Assembly (NCBI GenBank): GCA_905160935.1
Contig: CAJHZI010000382.1
Coordinates: forward strand, 718,501 to 782,500
Length of the DNA: 64,000 nucleotides
Reading direction: 5' to 3'
From: Enchytraeus crypticus
Lineage: Eukaryota; Annelida; Clitellata; Enchytraeida; Enchytraeidae
Below, in pieces: positions 46,890-61,800 of this stretch. The notes beneath the pieces are model-generated. The model ran no database searches. It saw only the letters and a list, made by a program, of their open reading frames with translations, and was not told the origin of the DNA. Within the stretch, counting starts at the first letter, position 1, and every line of letters begins with the position of its first letter. The translations under genes were made by a program, and so were the position numbers.

Positions 46890-49800
46890 TTCCATACTTG
46901 TGTGCTTTTGGTCAGTCAATGTACTTACTACTTACCAATGCATACATCTTAAACATTTAATGTTGAATATATATTTCAGGAAGTTCTAGTCAATGGGATT
47001 TTGCTGCCAACCATAAACCTCGTTTCTGACCCAGATTTTATTAATCAAACTATATCATGGCTGGTGAGTTATAGCTTTTCTACAAATTAGATTTTGTATT
47101 AAAGAAATTCTTTATGCATAAAAATTTCAATATAAATTGTTTCAATATTTATATAAAATATTTACTGTAATTTAAACGTAGCTAATTTATCAATGTAATA
47201 TATATAGAATCAATGCTGACGAGTGAATCATTGTTGACGTTGCTTGATTGATTCATTGAACAGTGTAAAGAGTCAATGCTGACGAGTGAATCATTGCTGA
47301 CTATACTCAAGACCTCGGATAATATCGATGAGCTTCAAGCAATGAGAGAGAAAGTTGACATGGACATTGCGCGGCAACGTTCTAAGGACTCTGGGGGCGA
47401 TGATGGTCTGTAACCTTTATGTAATTATCATTGTTGCAATATTTAGCTTGTTTAGGATATTAAAAAGTTAATGTTAACTTCAGTTTCCCCACTCGAAAGC
47501 GATGTCAGTGACGGGCGAGCCCAGGATTTGAACCTTTACACATTGTACCACGCACATACTGATCCCCGGTCGAATAACTTACCGACATCGCCACTGTCTC
47601 CAGCCAGTGTCGATGTCGGTAAGTTATATATATTTGAGATATAGTTTATCTGGTGCTACAGGGAACTAATCGTCTTTTAGTGCTTAGTTAAGAGTAGTCA
47701 ACAAGTCTAAGCTCAACAGAATCATTTAACAGTGTTCAGATTACTTATCAGATGTCGAATGCTGACAGAAACTGATTGCTGGTACTTGTTGACTGTGAAG
47801 CAGGCTTCAGAGTCGGCTTTTTTCTGGTCATTTCAATTATAATAGAATCTTTATTAATCTATTTCAGAAATTTTTATCGATTATACATCGATAGTCTATC
47901 TCTGATGAATGCATTAACTAGCTATTAACATGATTTGTATATCATTGTACTATTAAATATGAAATGGTTTGACTGTATTCAATAATGATAAATATTAGTT
48001 TGTTTCGAATTGAAATTATATTAGTGTCCTGCGAAAAATAATGTATTTTTCTCTTTGTAGTAAACATTAAGCCTGGTAATTAATTAACTAATAAGTGCAT
48101 AGTTAGTTAATTAACTAAGTAATTAATTAATATCAATTATGCTATCATATTTTGTATTTGTTATGCAGACACGCTAATCAAACAGCAGTTGAGCAGTTTA
48201 ATGTTTGTACGAAGTGTATGTGATCAGAGGATACAACAGTTGAAGGATGGCGTGGCGGATGACACTGAGCTGGTACTGCCGGGGGTATGTAACTGCTCGT
48301 AGTAGTGGCTGTTTACTATTTGCTGTGAAGTCTGAAATTCGCAATGCCATATTTCTAATGCCATAAATAATTATAAAATGCGGAAATTAAAACATGCATT
48401 TTGATATTCACTGGTAGGTAGATTGTTCTTTTTATACAATCGTTTTGCATCGTTCATTTACATTTAGATCAATAATTTATTGATTTAACTCTAAACCTAC
48501 ACCGATCTAATTCTACAGTATTACACGACTAGATCTCGACAAGATTTCTGCTTGGTTTTATCTAGGTTTTTCTCTTGAAACGATTGCAATTGTAAACTTT
48601 AAAACTGTATTATTATTGATCAAGAAGAAGAGAACTGCATTTGCTGTTGATGGATTTATCTAGTATTGTTTAATCTATTTGATTTGAAAGTTTGTCATGT
48701 TAAGATAATTTACAATGTTTCTATGGCTACTTAGTTCGTTGTTTGATAGCTTAACTGTTGAGTACTATATGAGTACATCATCAGCAATTTATCTTCTCTT
48801 GAGTCGCAGTTTAACTAGAGTCGGTATACGAACTAAACTTTTTTCCTTTCTTCTCTGTCCTACACTGTAACAATTTTTCTATTCGTTTTAGCAATTTGTG
48901 GAGCTTAGACGCTCACCAACCGACTGCCCTTTCTGGCGTTGTTATGTGAGTACATATAAATTAAATTCAGTTGATGTCTAGCGGTTTGGAGGGAAGAGCT
49001 GGATGTTAAGCTAGAGAGAGGTAGACCACAATTGATATGGGATGCGGTAATTAAAAATGACCTGAAAAATAGGGGATTGACTGATGATATGGTGCGGAGC
49101 AGAGAGGACTGGAGAAAGTCTATTCGTTTCGTATCCCGACCATAGTTAAACTGTTATTCAAGGGAAGATGATGATGATGATGTCTAGCAGATTGGTTGGT
49201 TAAACCGTTCACAGGGAGTTGATGTGACGAAGCTTCTGGGCGGAGATCAACAACTTTATTCCTTATCATTTGACGTCATTCTCAACAACGCTGTCGCTCT
49301 CTCTTATTTTATTGGTAAGTTCTTCAACATTAGTTTATATTGCAACGATAAATATTAATTTAAATTATTGTTTTCTACCTTATTTATATCTTATAGTTTT
49401 TGTAGCCGTGTCTTTTTCGAAAGTGGTGTCCGAAAATGCTTTATAATTTTCTGTTTCAGTTGACGTCGTCTTGTCACCTGTATGACTATTCGTATCCATA
49501 CTTAATACTATTAATGGCTAATTAACAAAACGCACATTACGGTGAAATGATCATCTGTGTGATGATATCTGTCTCTTTTATTCCACATGTCTAACTGTGA
49601 GGAAAATTAGTCAATTATACATGTTAACATGCACTATGAATGTCTGAGATTTTACTTTCTGATCGACGGTGCCTGGATTTGATGTATGCATCTCAGGAAC
49701 AGCCAATTAAAACATCATGATACCATCTAACGCACCTAGAAACTGAGCTATTTAGACATTCTTTGTTAAATTAATAATTTTCCTAATTCATAGATATAAT

Positions 49801-52800
49801 TGACTGTTAGCTTAGATCTATGAATAATCTTCATAGGGATAATCTGCGCTATATCTTTTGAACAAACAAAAGCTGTTTACAATCTACGCATATTGACAAA
49901 CACATACAGATTGTATTAAAGGTTTAGTACAATTTTAATGTGTTGCTTTACTATTTTTCTTGTATGAACTTGATATAATGTGTAAATATGCTTTTAAATT
50001 GCAGAATATATGACTGGTATTGGTGCTCAAAACTACCTATTTTTCTACTTAACCGTGGAGGTTTGGTTTACTGAATTTTGTAACTTAAAAATGTTACTTG
50101 TAGATATCATTACTTTAATTTTTTATATTAATTTTGATTTTTTTTAAATTTCCGTTCTGTTCCTATACTATTATTGTCACTTTCTGAGAATTTGAATAGA
50201 ACTATGAGAGTGTTGAATTGCTGTGCGGCAGCTCGAGGTCTTCAAGTATAAAAGAACCGCTGAAGCCGACAGCGTTGAATTTTTGCACATGATCGAAATC
50301 CTCTGCTAGTGAAAGAAAAATCTCGTCTAGTTTATTGTGTAGCTAACTTTCGTGTGCTAATGTAATGATAAAGTTTGTTTTCATAGTAACTTTACATGAG
50401 AAATTGACAGTAGATGAGTCATTTTCCTAGCGAATCTTGTCGGAAATTATTAGTATTAATATTGGTATGAGAATTTTGTATTTAGATTGGCGACTTCTTT
50501 ATTAAGTTATCAATTGCTAGTAGTTCTGATTAATTCTTGATAATTTATTTTATTCAGCAGGTCAAGCGAGATTGAAGAGTTTGAAATTATTTCAATTTTC
50601 ATAAATATATCAGAGTTATGTAGTTCTAGAAAAGCCTTCTTGTTCTTGTTCCAATTGATATTTGAAAGATAAACAAATTTGATTCATACTTTTGTATTGC
50701 AATTTGTACAGTTCCGTGTAGTGACTGTCGTTGAATATCTATGGGTGTCTTTTATAGGCACTAATAGCAAAACATAGCAACGCATTAATTTTTATGCACC
50801 TCTCGGACGCCATGTTTGTTTACCTTGTATAACTATCGTTGAATGTCTGCAGGGTTACAGGGTGTCGGCTGAGCAGCAGATGTCTGCAGCACTGTTGTCT
50901 AGCAGCAGCCTTCACCAGTCTGACATAGATACGTTATCAGAGGCAGCTATCGGTATCTACAATCAGTATCTCTCAGACAAGGCAAGTCTGCTACCCCTCT
51001 TCATTCGTATTGCCTTTTAACATGTGTATTTTATATATATTTTATTTTCAATTTTTTAAAAATAGTTATTTCCCTTGCATGTGTCAGAAACTGATGATCT
51101 TGAAAGATAAAATGGACGTTAATATCGGCTTTAATTTTTTGGGTATGATTTTTATTTTTTAAAGTTATGTATTGGGGTTGCCTGCAGATTACGTTGTTAC
51201 CTTTCGTAGTGATTTTGCCTTGATTATTTGATATCTCTGCGTATTAATTAACGGTTCAGAGTCCAGTTTCTCGAGTTTTCTGTACGTTTCTGCTGTTGTT
51301 ATTTGTAGACGTATTTGTTATTTCTTTGAGTAGAACAGAGGCACACAATTCAGAAGATTCTGAAACACGTTGTATGCTTAAGTTCTCTGAAGACCTTCTC
51401 CATGGCGAATTTTCATTGCTATTATTAACATATTGTCGATAACCTATATGCTTTTGTGTTTTAACGATTTTAGGCTACACCTAAATTAAAGATTGATGAC
51501 CAGTCCGTCAAGGCAGTCTTAGAAAAGATAGAAAAAGGTCAAAATTTAGATACAGTATTTGACAGCATTCAGTCAAAGGTATTATTGCGAATATTTATTT
51601 TATTTATTAATTTATCTTTCTATATATTTGCTATCCGAATACTTGAAGTTGGAATAATTATCGTGATTATTATTATGGTGACTATTCGTTTACCTTTGTA
51701 TTCATATGTTTTCTTGTGATCTAGGTTTTTAAATTTTAGTTTCATTATGGTGAAATAATATTTAAGTACGACAGTGAAGGTTATAAAATATATAGCATTT
51801 CTTTATAATAATTCCAAAATAAGTTGTATTTCTGTGTATGCATTAACAAATTAATTGCTTAAGATGAGCGTTATAAAGTATATTTATATATTTCCACAGA
51901 ATATTTTATTATTAAACAAATATGCTTGAGAAATACAAACCTAACTTTGGAATCTTTATAAATAGGTTTGTACAATGCTGCAACAAGACCATCGGTTCTT
52001 TGGAGATTTTAAGAAGAGCGCTTTGTATATAAAGTTACTTTTGGAGTTAGATCTATTCAGTGCTGAGAGCAAAGCAGAGGAGGCGCTATTGATGGAAGAA
52101 GGTATCTTGTGTAATAATTAATAATGAAATTATATTGTTATTTTCAAAAAGAATTTAAGTGATAAAGTGAAGACAAGTGTTCATTTTACTTATTATTAGC
52201 CATTTTAATTGTTAAATTTGAATGCTCGATATCAATAAAAGTTTTAAATAAATATCATATATTGCTACTAATAAGAATTGAGTGACATTTTTTAAAGAAT
52301 GTCAGCTCCAGATCTGGCTGTATTAACGAACCAGTCTTCCAGTTACAAGGCAAACATGAATGCGACCATGTAGTCTGAGCTACATAGTATTATGAATAAC
52401 TAAAGCCTAGTTTACGCTTGTCTACATAAATAATATAATCATAAAAATAATATAATTTAAAAATTTTGTCTGGAAAGTTAATGATTGCATTTGCACAACT
52501 TTTGCTGATCCACTGTCGGGCACTGATGGATCACTTGCTGGCTCAGCCTGGTGTTAACTACATTAGTTGTTAATACTATTCCATTAATCAATCTCACTAT
52601 TTACTAGGACTGGTAATTAATATTATTTTATTAAATAGTGAACTTTTGAAAATTAAAGATTAATCAATTGTTAATTTTAGTTCATTTTCTATAAATTGCT
52701 TAATTATAATGCTATGTGTTTGATAAGCGAATGATTTGTGGCAAATCACTCAGGAAACGTTTCTAACTGAATATACTGTATCGTTATCACAAAATTTAAA

Positions 52801-55800
52801 TCCAAAATAACCAGAAATACAATTTCAAATGGCGGTATATGTAACTTTTCCAGTATTTTTAACAACTGTCGGCCATTGTTTTTATTTTAAGCACTCAGAA
52901 TTGCTTTCGGTTATGTGAAGTAAGCAAAACAAAATTTTCAATTTAATCCGTATAAATATTTTCAAACGTTAAAATTTCTTTAGTCGTTAACGTTGTTGAA
53001 GTTAGTTAAACTCATCTTATAAGCTGTATTAAATCTTTAATGACCTATTTGCAGATAAATTATTGATTGCATGAATTTAATCAGTGCTATACATTTGATT
53101 ATCATTTGCAGATAATCATTCTTTAGCATCTCAAACTGGCAGTATTAAAGAAGATGTAAGCTTTGTCTTTGTATTATTTTCTAATATTTAAATATTTTCA
53201 TTAGTTATTTGAAGGATAACTTTATTTATTTTATCCAATTGGTGATCTACAAGTTAAGTTAAACTCTACCGTATTATACTCCAATAATAGTTTAATTATT
53301 CCATATAAATATAATTCTTCTATAGTTTCTCATTATAGGACCCTAAATAAAAATTGCTCAGTAGATTTGCAAAATTAATTCGATGAATTAGTTCTGATGT
53401 TTTTAGTAGATTCTTTAAAAAATAACTTTATATTACTGAAATTTGTGACCTAGATATATTTTATTAAGCTCCTTTAGAATGTAATTTCTCATCTTTATTG
53501 AAATTTCTGAATTTATTTGTTATATTCACTTACAATGCAGTCTCCAACAGAAGATGGCGACAGTGTATCGTCGAGTGAGGGAGCCGTTGTCGCAGCCTCA
53601 TCTCATGCATACACTCTACATGCTCATATATCAAACACAGGTCAGTTATACGCTGTAGTTGTCATGCATACACTCTACACTCTCATATATCAAACACAGG
53701 TCAGTTATACGCTGTAGTTGTCATGAATACGCTCTATACGCTCATATATCAAACACAGGTCAGTTATACGCTGTAGTTGTCATGCATACACTCTACACTC
53801 TCATATATCAAACACAGGTCAGTTATACGCTGTAGTTGTCATGAATACGCTCTATACGCTCATATATCAAACACAGGTCAGTTATACGCTGTAGGTGTCA
53901 TGAATACGCTCTACACGCTCATATATTAAAAACAGGTCAGCAATACACTGATAACACTGTAATAAGTAATATAATAGGAAGTTCAAATATAATTGAATTC
54001 TGATGGGCTCGATTCCCGGCCGCGCTGATCTGAGAGTAAAATCTTGGATATTTACAGGACAGGTAACACGGAGAATGGACTAAATTGACTAAGGCTTTAA
54101 ACATGTAGTGTTAGAAAGTGATAGATATCAACATAGTTGATCATTTCACTATACTGCATGTTTACTTTTTTATACAATTATAGACTTGTATTCATTCCAT
54201 GAAATGAGGTAGGATACACTTGCTAGTTGATGACTTAAATAAATCATAAGTTAATCAAGAAACTTTGACTACTGTGTCTTATAACTTATTGCAGGTATTT
54301 GCCGGGAGCATGGAAAAGCTTACACCGTATATCTTATAACGGTTGTGAAGAAATTAGCCGATGGTACGGAAAGAACGTGGGATATATATCGGCGGTACAG
54401 CGACTTCTATGACCTGCACATGATTCTTCAAAACAAGGTATTTGTAACATTATGACAAATTTTAATGTGTGAATTCTTTTCATTTTTTGTCATGTTCTGT
54501 GGTTAAGTGAATATATCCTTAGAGATTCTATATTCGTTTAATAAATATTCTTTTTTAAAGTTTTTAATAACTTTTACTATTTCGAGTTGTTGTTGTTGAC
54601 TGCTCGAGAGTTGTGTTTTCAGGTCATCATTGCTTTATAATGAGAATTGGAGGTCATTCACTGTCGTTCACATTTTTCCATCAGTTCCAGTTTTTCGCGT
54701 GCTATACAATCTATATATCTATACAATCTATATATCTATACAATCTATATATCTATACAATCTATATATCTATACAATCTATATATCTATACAATCTATA
54801 TATCTATACAATCTATATATCTATACAATCTATATATCTATACAATCTACACAGTGGCCCAGAAAAATGAGACAAGTTTGAACGCTTGTGCCAAAAATGA
54901 GGATTCCAAGCATTTTTTATTAAAATAAAATAATTATTTCATCATCGTCGTCTTCCCTTGAATGCCAGTTTAACTAGGGTCAGGATTAGAAAATTTTGTA
55001 GCAATTGCTGGAGCCTAAGCGTAAAAGAATCAGCTAAGAATAAAAAACTACTTTATAAAATAAACATTGAGTAAATTGAGAAATAATTATTCGTAACGGT
55101 AAACTTCCGTCTCATTGCTTTTTCTAATTTTCTTGCAGTTTAATTCTATCTCAGCGGCGCTTATATTGCCGAAGAAGAAGGCTTTTGATAACATGAATAA
55201 AGAATTTTTGGAAAAGCGAAAGATTGGTTTGAATATATATCTCCAGTCTGTTCTAAATCCCACTTTACTTAGTGCTCATAAAGGACTGCTCGAAACCATC
55301 TACGAGTTTCTAGAAAACATGCACTGGGAACGGGAAAAGACTGATCTGGAAAAGAAGGTTTGCAAACTTGTGCTTTTGCATTTTTAAAGTGTATGACTTT
55401 TTAAATTAAACCCAAGCGTTATTGCGAATAATTTATTTTATATGTATAATTGTATTTGCTACTTAATATTAAAATTTCACCAAACTTGATATCACTGATT
55501 TAATATAATATTATGCGTTTTAAAACAAAATTTATAGTGTTCGCTGATTCATTGGTTGTTGGTTGATTAATTGATGTACTGACTAATTGATGTACTGACT
55601 AATTGATTCACCCTACTTTAGAATTATAGATGGATTGAAATTCTGACTAAGTGATCATGCGGTCGATTGATTTATTGATTGATAAATTAACTTTTCGATT
55701 AATATTTTTATTAATTTATTGATAGATTACATTTTCGATTAATCTATTGATTTTTTATGGATTGATAATCTGACTTGTCGATCTTACGAGTTTATTTATG

Positions 55801-58800
55801 TACAGATTGAGAAATTAGTTAATCAATCTTTTCAATCTCTTATTGACTTATTGGTTGATAGATTAACTCTTCAATAAGTCGATCAATTGATTTATTGATT
55901 GACAGATATGCGATTGATTTGTCGAATGATTGTGTTACCGATTAATTAATCATTGATTTATTAATACTTACTGATACTTGACTATACAGATGAATACAAT
56001 AGTCAATCCGCTGAGAAGCTCTGTGCGCAATGTAACCAATATGGTGCGGTCGATGCCGGATAACTTGGTTGATGGCGTAGCCAGGGTATCGGGTGGCTTC
56101 AGAAACATTCCAAACAATATGATTGACGGCGTAGGTCGGATGCTTAATGTTAAAGGGGTCTGTATTTTATTTCTTATTATAAAATGACTTTGTTATATGT
56201 GTCGAGTCTGTTTGATCGTTGTATTCGCTGTAACGTCAATTATATAATGTCACGGTCTTCGATCAGATAACTTAAATCTACTTATTCAACCGAGAATAAA
56301 TGCTTCTGTTGGTGATCGAGACTGGCCTTCTGCTGCGGCTTACGTTTGGAATAATTTGACACTTGATAGTCTGAGACATGAGTCTGATTATTTAGCTTTC
56401 CTTCGTGGTGTCAAAACACTAATTCGGTCGCGTAATTTTTTTGCGGGAAATTACAATATATGTATGTTTATTTTAAATATTTGGGTATATAAAAACACGA
56501 ATGAGTATTGCCAGATGGTATGGTATAAAGTGCCACTCGTGTGTAGACATTTGTTAGATTTAAATTTAAATGTAATTTTCATTTGGCTTATTATTTAACT
56601 CTTTCTGTAAAGTAGTCTCGAAGACCGACTTCGGCCATGACACTGTCACATTGTGAATAATAATAATAATAATAATAATAATAGTAAAATAATATAATAG
56701 TAATAAACTTAAATATAATTTTAAACTGAAAGCGCTCTCTGTCTGTCTCCTAAGTATGTTGTACTTCGTGATCGCATTCGGCTGGGATAATTGTCAGAAT
56801 GCATTAGGGATATGAGTTATGCTAGTTCCGTCTCTACCTTTGCTCTTGCGTAGATAGAAAGAAAATTTTTATGTATAGAAAACAATTAACGGACACGAAT
56901 TGTAGAGATATCTGACGTTGTCCTCTTATATATTCAGGTATTTATTCTGAACCGGGTTTGAAAATATTTGCTTATCTTACTGCTCTGTGTCACTTCAGTC
57001 GAATATATAATGTTCAAAAATCTTCGCAAAAGAGTTTAACTATATTAATTTCAGAGGTCCCATTAGGTTTTCTCTCTCTCAGTGCTCTACCTATTGGCAG
57101 GTTCATGACATATAACTCCTCCACATATTTTTATCCTTGCCTTTCTCTTCATATCAAATATCTTTACATAATATACCACAAAAACTAATTTGATTAAATT
57201 GTTCCTATTCCTAATATTTGTGATAAAAAATCTAGTAAGACTGACTGAATCCTATGTCAATGAATGCTTGGTAATTAATAGTAGCACTGTTTGTGATAAA
57301 TTATATATGACAGTTAGCCTGTTGTGTAGTTGATCTACCTTTACGTAGTTAGCAAATTTGAAATTAACTTAATGTTAAATGATGTTAAACTAATGATATT
57401 GATATTATTTTGCTATAATTATTGTTATTAATTTAGTATTTTACTCTCTCTCTCTCTCTCACACACTCTCTCTCTCTCTCTCGCTCTCTCTCACTCTCAG
57501 TTCACTGCTTACCGGCGTATACATCGCCTCCACTCTTCTCTGTCTTCTCTGACTATTGCACTAACAGACTCTATTTATTTGTATTTTAGTTATCCATTTT
57601 GGTACGTTAAAGTATAGGCCTAGATTGTACAGGTGGTTGGTTAGTTTATAACAAAGTTTATATGATGTGGTTGTAGAAGTCATAAATGGTGCCAATTGAG
57701 CCTGTTCGTTGATGTTAATTTAAGTTCGCGTTTTGTATTCGGTACACATTTTAATATAGTCAAACTAAAGATTGTCGTTATTCCTTTTATTGATTTATTC
57801 CAAAGTTGTCAGAATGAATTATATTTTTGTATTCACCCAAGAAACCTTGCCATGAGAAATTGAAATCTCTCTGAATGAGAAGATATTTACTGTGATACAG
57901 TTATAGTGTTACTGTGCTGTAGTTATAGTTACTGTTTTACTGTCTAGTGAATATGTATATTTATGTATAGTATATTTACTTATAATGTCTAGTAAAGCTA
58001 GCTTACCAGCTTTTATGTGTGAGTGTGTAAAAAGCTGGTAAAACTAATGTTAACGTCAGTTTCCTCACTCGAAAGCGATGTCAGTGACGGTCGAGCCCAG
58101 GATTTGTACCACGCACATACTGATTCGCGGTCGAATAACTTACCGACATCGCCACTGGCTCCAGCCTGTATATTTAAATTATATATATATAATGCCTTGC
58201 AGAAACAAATTTATTTGTTTTACGAGACGACATATAAGAAGCTTTGGAAGCTGATAGAAATCAACTAAAAAAACGTTTTTTATAAGCACATTACTGCATT
58301 AAGGTTTTGTAAAAATTAAACGTTTGTGACATGATCAACGTGTTGCTCGATGGAGTTAGTAAGATTGATTGGTAGCTGTGAGTAGGATATAGATCTTGGA
58401 CCTGCCGTTTCGCTGAAGACCTAAGAGAGAGCATGCTCATTAAAATCTGGTATCAAATTTTTAAGAGGTGATGATAATCTTGGATACGGGATAAATCTAT
58501 GTTAAGCCGTAGTTGTGTAATTTTGCAGATGGATTTTTCTAGTGTACTTACTACGCTACTATTCAATGAACAGGTACTCTCAGAAATTGCAACTGTGCGG
58601 TTTTGTGCATGTGCTTGTGAATGATTTGGTTGTATAAGGTTCCCTCAGTCAGTTATCGCTTTGCTCCTTTCCTCATATACCTTGAAGACGATTACCAAAC
58701 CGATAAAGTTGATTCCTGTCTAGAACTAAATAATCATTTTTCAGTAATATTATTTAAGTAATTATGGAAAAACTTCAACGAAACGTATTAAGAAAATACA

Positions 58801-61800
58801 AAATTGTGAAAACACTGGTGTGGACGACACTTTTTTACGAATGTGAAATGTTTACGTTAAGTGAAATGTGAAATGTTTACGAAAGCAAATTAAGGAAACT
58901 AGAGGCATTGGAAATATGGTTGTGAAGAAAGATGGAATAGAATAGTTGGACTTGCAAAATTACAAATGAAGAAATTTTTAAAAGAGACGGTAAAGATAGA
59001 CAGTTAATAAATGTAATAATAAGTAGAAAGAAAAGCTGCATAGGACATATTATTAGGGGTGATGGTTTGCTGAGGGATGTACTAAAAGGGAGAATGCATG
59101 GGAAAAGAGTTAAAGGCAGACCTAGACATAGAATGTAATATGATTTTCTAACAAATCCATATACAGATATGCCAAGGAAAGCTGAGGATTGAATTGGTTG
59201 TAATATTTACATGTATATGCCAGGGACCTGCAGTTAGACAGAGCACTAGGAGGAGTTGAAAGTAATTATATAATCGGTTAAATCCTATCATTGACAATGT
59301 TACCATTTGAAATGTTCTTGAACCTAAAACTTAGTAGCTGCCCTCTCCGAAATTGTACTGATACCGTAAGAGTATACTAACTGAGATACCGAGGATTTCA
59401 ATGACTAGACTGTTGAATAATCTACTCCTATAATGTACAACATTTGAAGTAAATGAAAAACTACAAAGAAGCAGAAATTTTGGAATGCAGTGGAAAAATA
59501 CCCAGGTTTATAAGAGTCTTTATATGTGGACATGAAGAGGAAAGCGGAAACAGAGAAGCGTGGAGGCGTTATGTACCATGGACCTGCCAGTAGGCAGTGC
59601 ACTAAGAGAGAGAGAGAGATAAGAGCCTTTTTCAGTGATTATCATGCAGATCAACATAGTATTACTGAGCGCTAAAGCAAGCTTTTAGTAGAAATTTGAA
59701 TCATGGACCTGCTCCTTGGATGATCTAACGCTAGAAAAAGAGTGTATTTATTCTGAACTCTAAGATATTGTATTGATTTTCATTAATTTTATTTGATTTA
59801 GTTTGAATAAGATGTCGATTGTATAATTTTAAGTTTTTACTTTCTGATCTTTCAATGGGTACAGTTTGAGGGTAAATGATGATTCTGTTGTGCCTTCATC
59901 TCAACTTATCTCAAGTGAATCTAATCCTATAAAATGGAATATTTGAAATTGAGTTTTGAGAGCGTAGTGTAAGGAAAACTTTGGTATATTAGTTTCTTTT
60001 TCTATCTTGGGAATTTGGTGATGTAGGCCTATGTTAAATTTTTGCAAGATTTTTCTATTTTGTGATTACATCTAATTAGCGATGATTTTAAAATTTAAAA
60101 CATATTTTATGTTATTCCAAACGAAATAACCAACTACATAGATATAGCTTAGAATTTAATTTCACAAATGTATTTGTGAAATTGTGTTTTTGCAAATTGC
60201 CACAAGAATTGAATGTTCTAAACTAATTGTAGGCGAATCATTAAAATTGTTTAGTCTCACAGTAATACCTCCTGAGAATGCTTTTAGTATGAAACTATTG
60301 GACCTATAACACCTTGAATGAAATCTTTATCGTTAGACCTACAGATATCATGTGGGTGCAATAGCTTGCAATTCAAACCATAAATGTTTGTCCCTATTAT
60401 GTAAGTCTATGACGTTTATTTTGCCTAGTAATTTATTATTCAGGTTTTTTACTATTCCGAAACCATATTATGGATATTGCCTAATCACCGAAAACGGCAT
60501 CGTATAAAGTAGTCTCGAAATGCAATTTCGAATATGACACTTTGTGGAATGTACTCATATATAAATACCTCTCATTTGTACCTATGTAGTGAGATTTGTA
60601 ACTAGATGATAAAATAATAGGTCATAAATAAACGGATAAAGTGGTTTTTACTGGTGTAACATTGACAACGAAAAGGCTTAAGTAAATTATTATCAATCTG
60701 GATAGATATGTCGCTGATTTTACGGCTGAAGTGGACATTATCGGAGCTATATGGCGTTATTGGAAAGCATCTACATTGAAAATCCATTCTGCAACGCTCG
60801 CGAGATATGCCGTGTGATATTTTGTCGAATTCGCCCATGTACTGGAAGTATTTACCACAGACCGCAGCTAGACAAAGAAAAATAAGCTGATATTACTACT
60901 AAGGGAGATATTTATTATTAATTTACTCCTTGGTCCTTCATAATAATAGTGTAGTGAGAGTTTTTATCAATTGCAGAAGATAAAATTGTCTCGAGATTTT
61001 TAAATGCTAGTCAAAATCGTTATTAAGGTCTTAGACTATTCTATGAATTCTTTCTTGCTTTACCTTTTGTTAATACCGTCGATATGGAAAAAGTAACATC
61101 AAACATGTAGCTTAACACTAGTCAATAATTTACCTAGGTAGTGTTATCTCTCTCGCTGTCTCTCTCTTTCTCTCTCTCTTTCTAGTTTTCTGCCAAGTCC
61201 AAATATTCATACTCAGTCTGTTTTCACTTTTCATATAGCGCACTCCTTAGAATTGCAAAATAATCTGTGATGTAGCCTATAGCTTGAAAATAATATGGCT
61301 TTTGATGTTGTTTCTCGTAGCCTTCAACAGTTTTTGCTTTGTCGTCTCTTACTGTACGTGCAGTTTATGGTTGGTCTCTTCTTTAGCGTCTCGGACACAT
61401 CTCATGAAAATACTAATGTCGTATGTGTTACATTTTTGTTCATTTTGCTATTGTACAGACGGCAGGTCTATCGTCGACAGCTGTTAAGACAAACGGATTG
61501 GAATCAGGAAAAGTTGGAGCTTCATTAGATGTCGAGGTTAAATAAAATTATTTGTGCAATTAAAATAAAATTGTTTTCACTTTTCTACTCATTTCGGGTG
61601 CTGCTATTTCGATTTCTTTATATGATTTATTTTAGTTTTGAGAATTACAGTACAATACGTGAATTATATTAACAGTGTCTTTTATTGCATCTCTGAATGT
61701 GTTAATCTTTTAGTCAAGATATATATGATATACTTATTGGCTTCGATAAAAACTCTTAGTGATTAATCATTTTAGCAAATGGTTAAAAAATTAAAGATTC

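Noticed and set aside
54613..54928. Three overlapping open frames of IYLYN-type repeats
   Set aside because: All come from the 17-bp minisatellite; no homology and no splice context.
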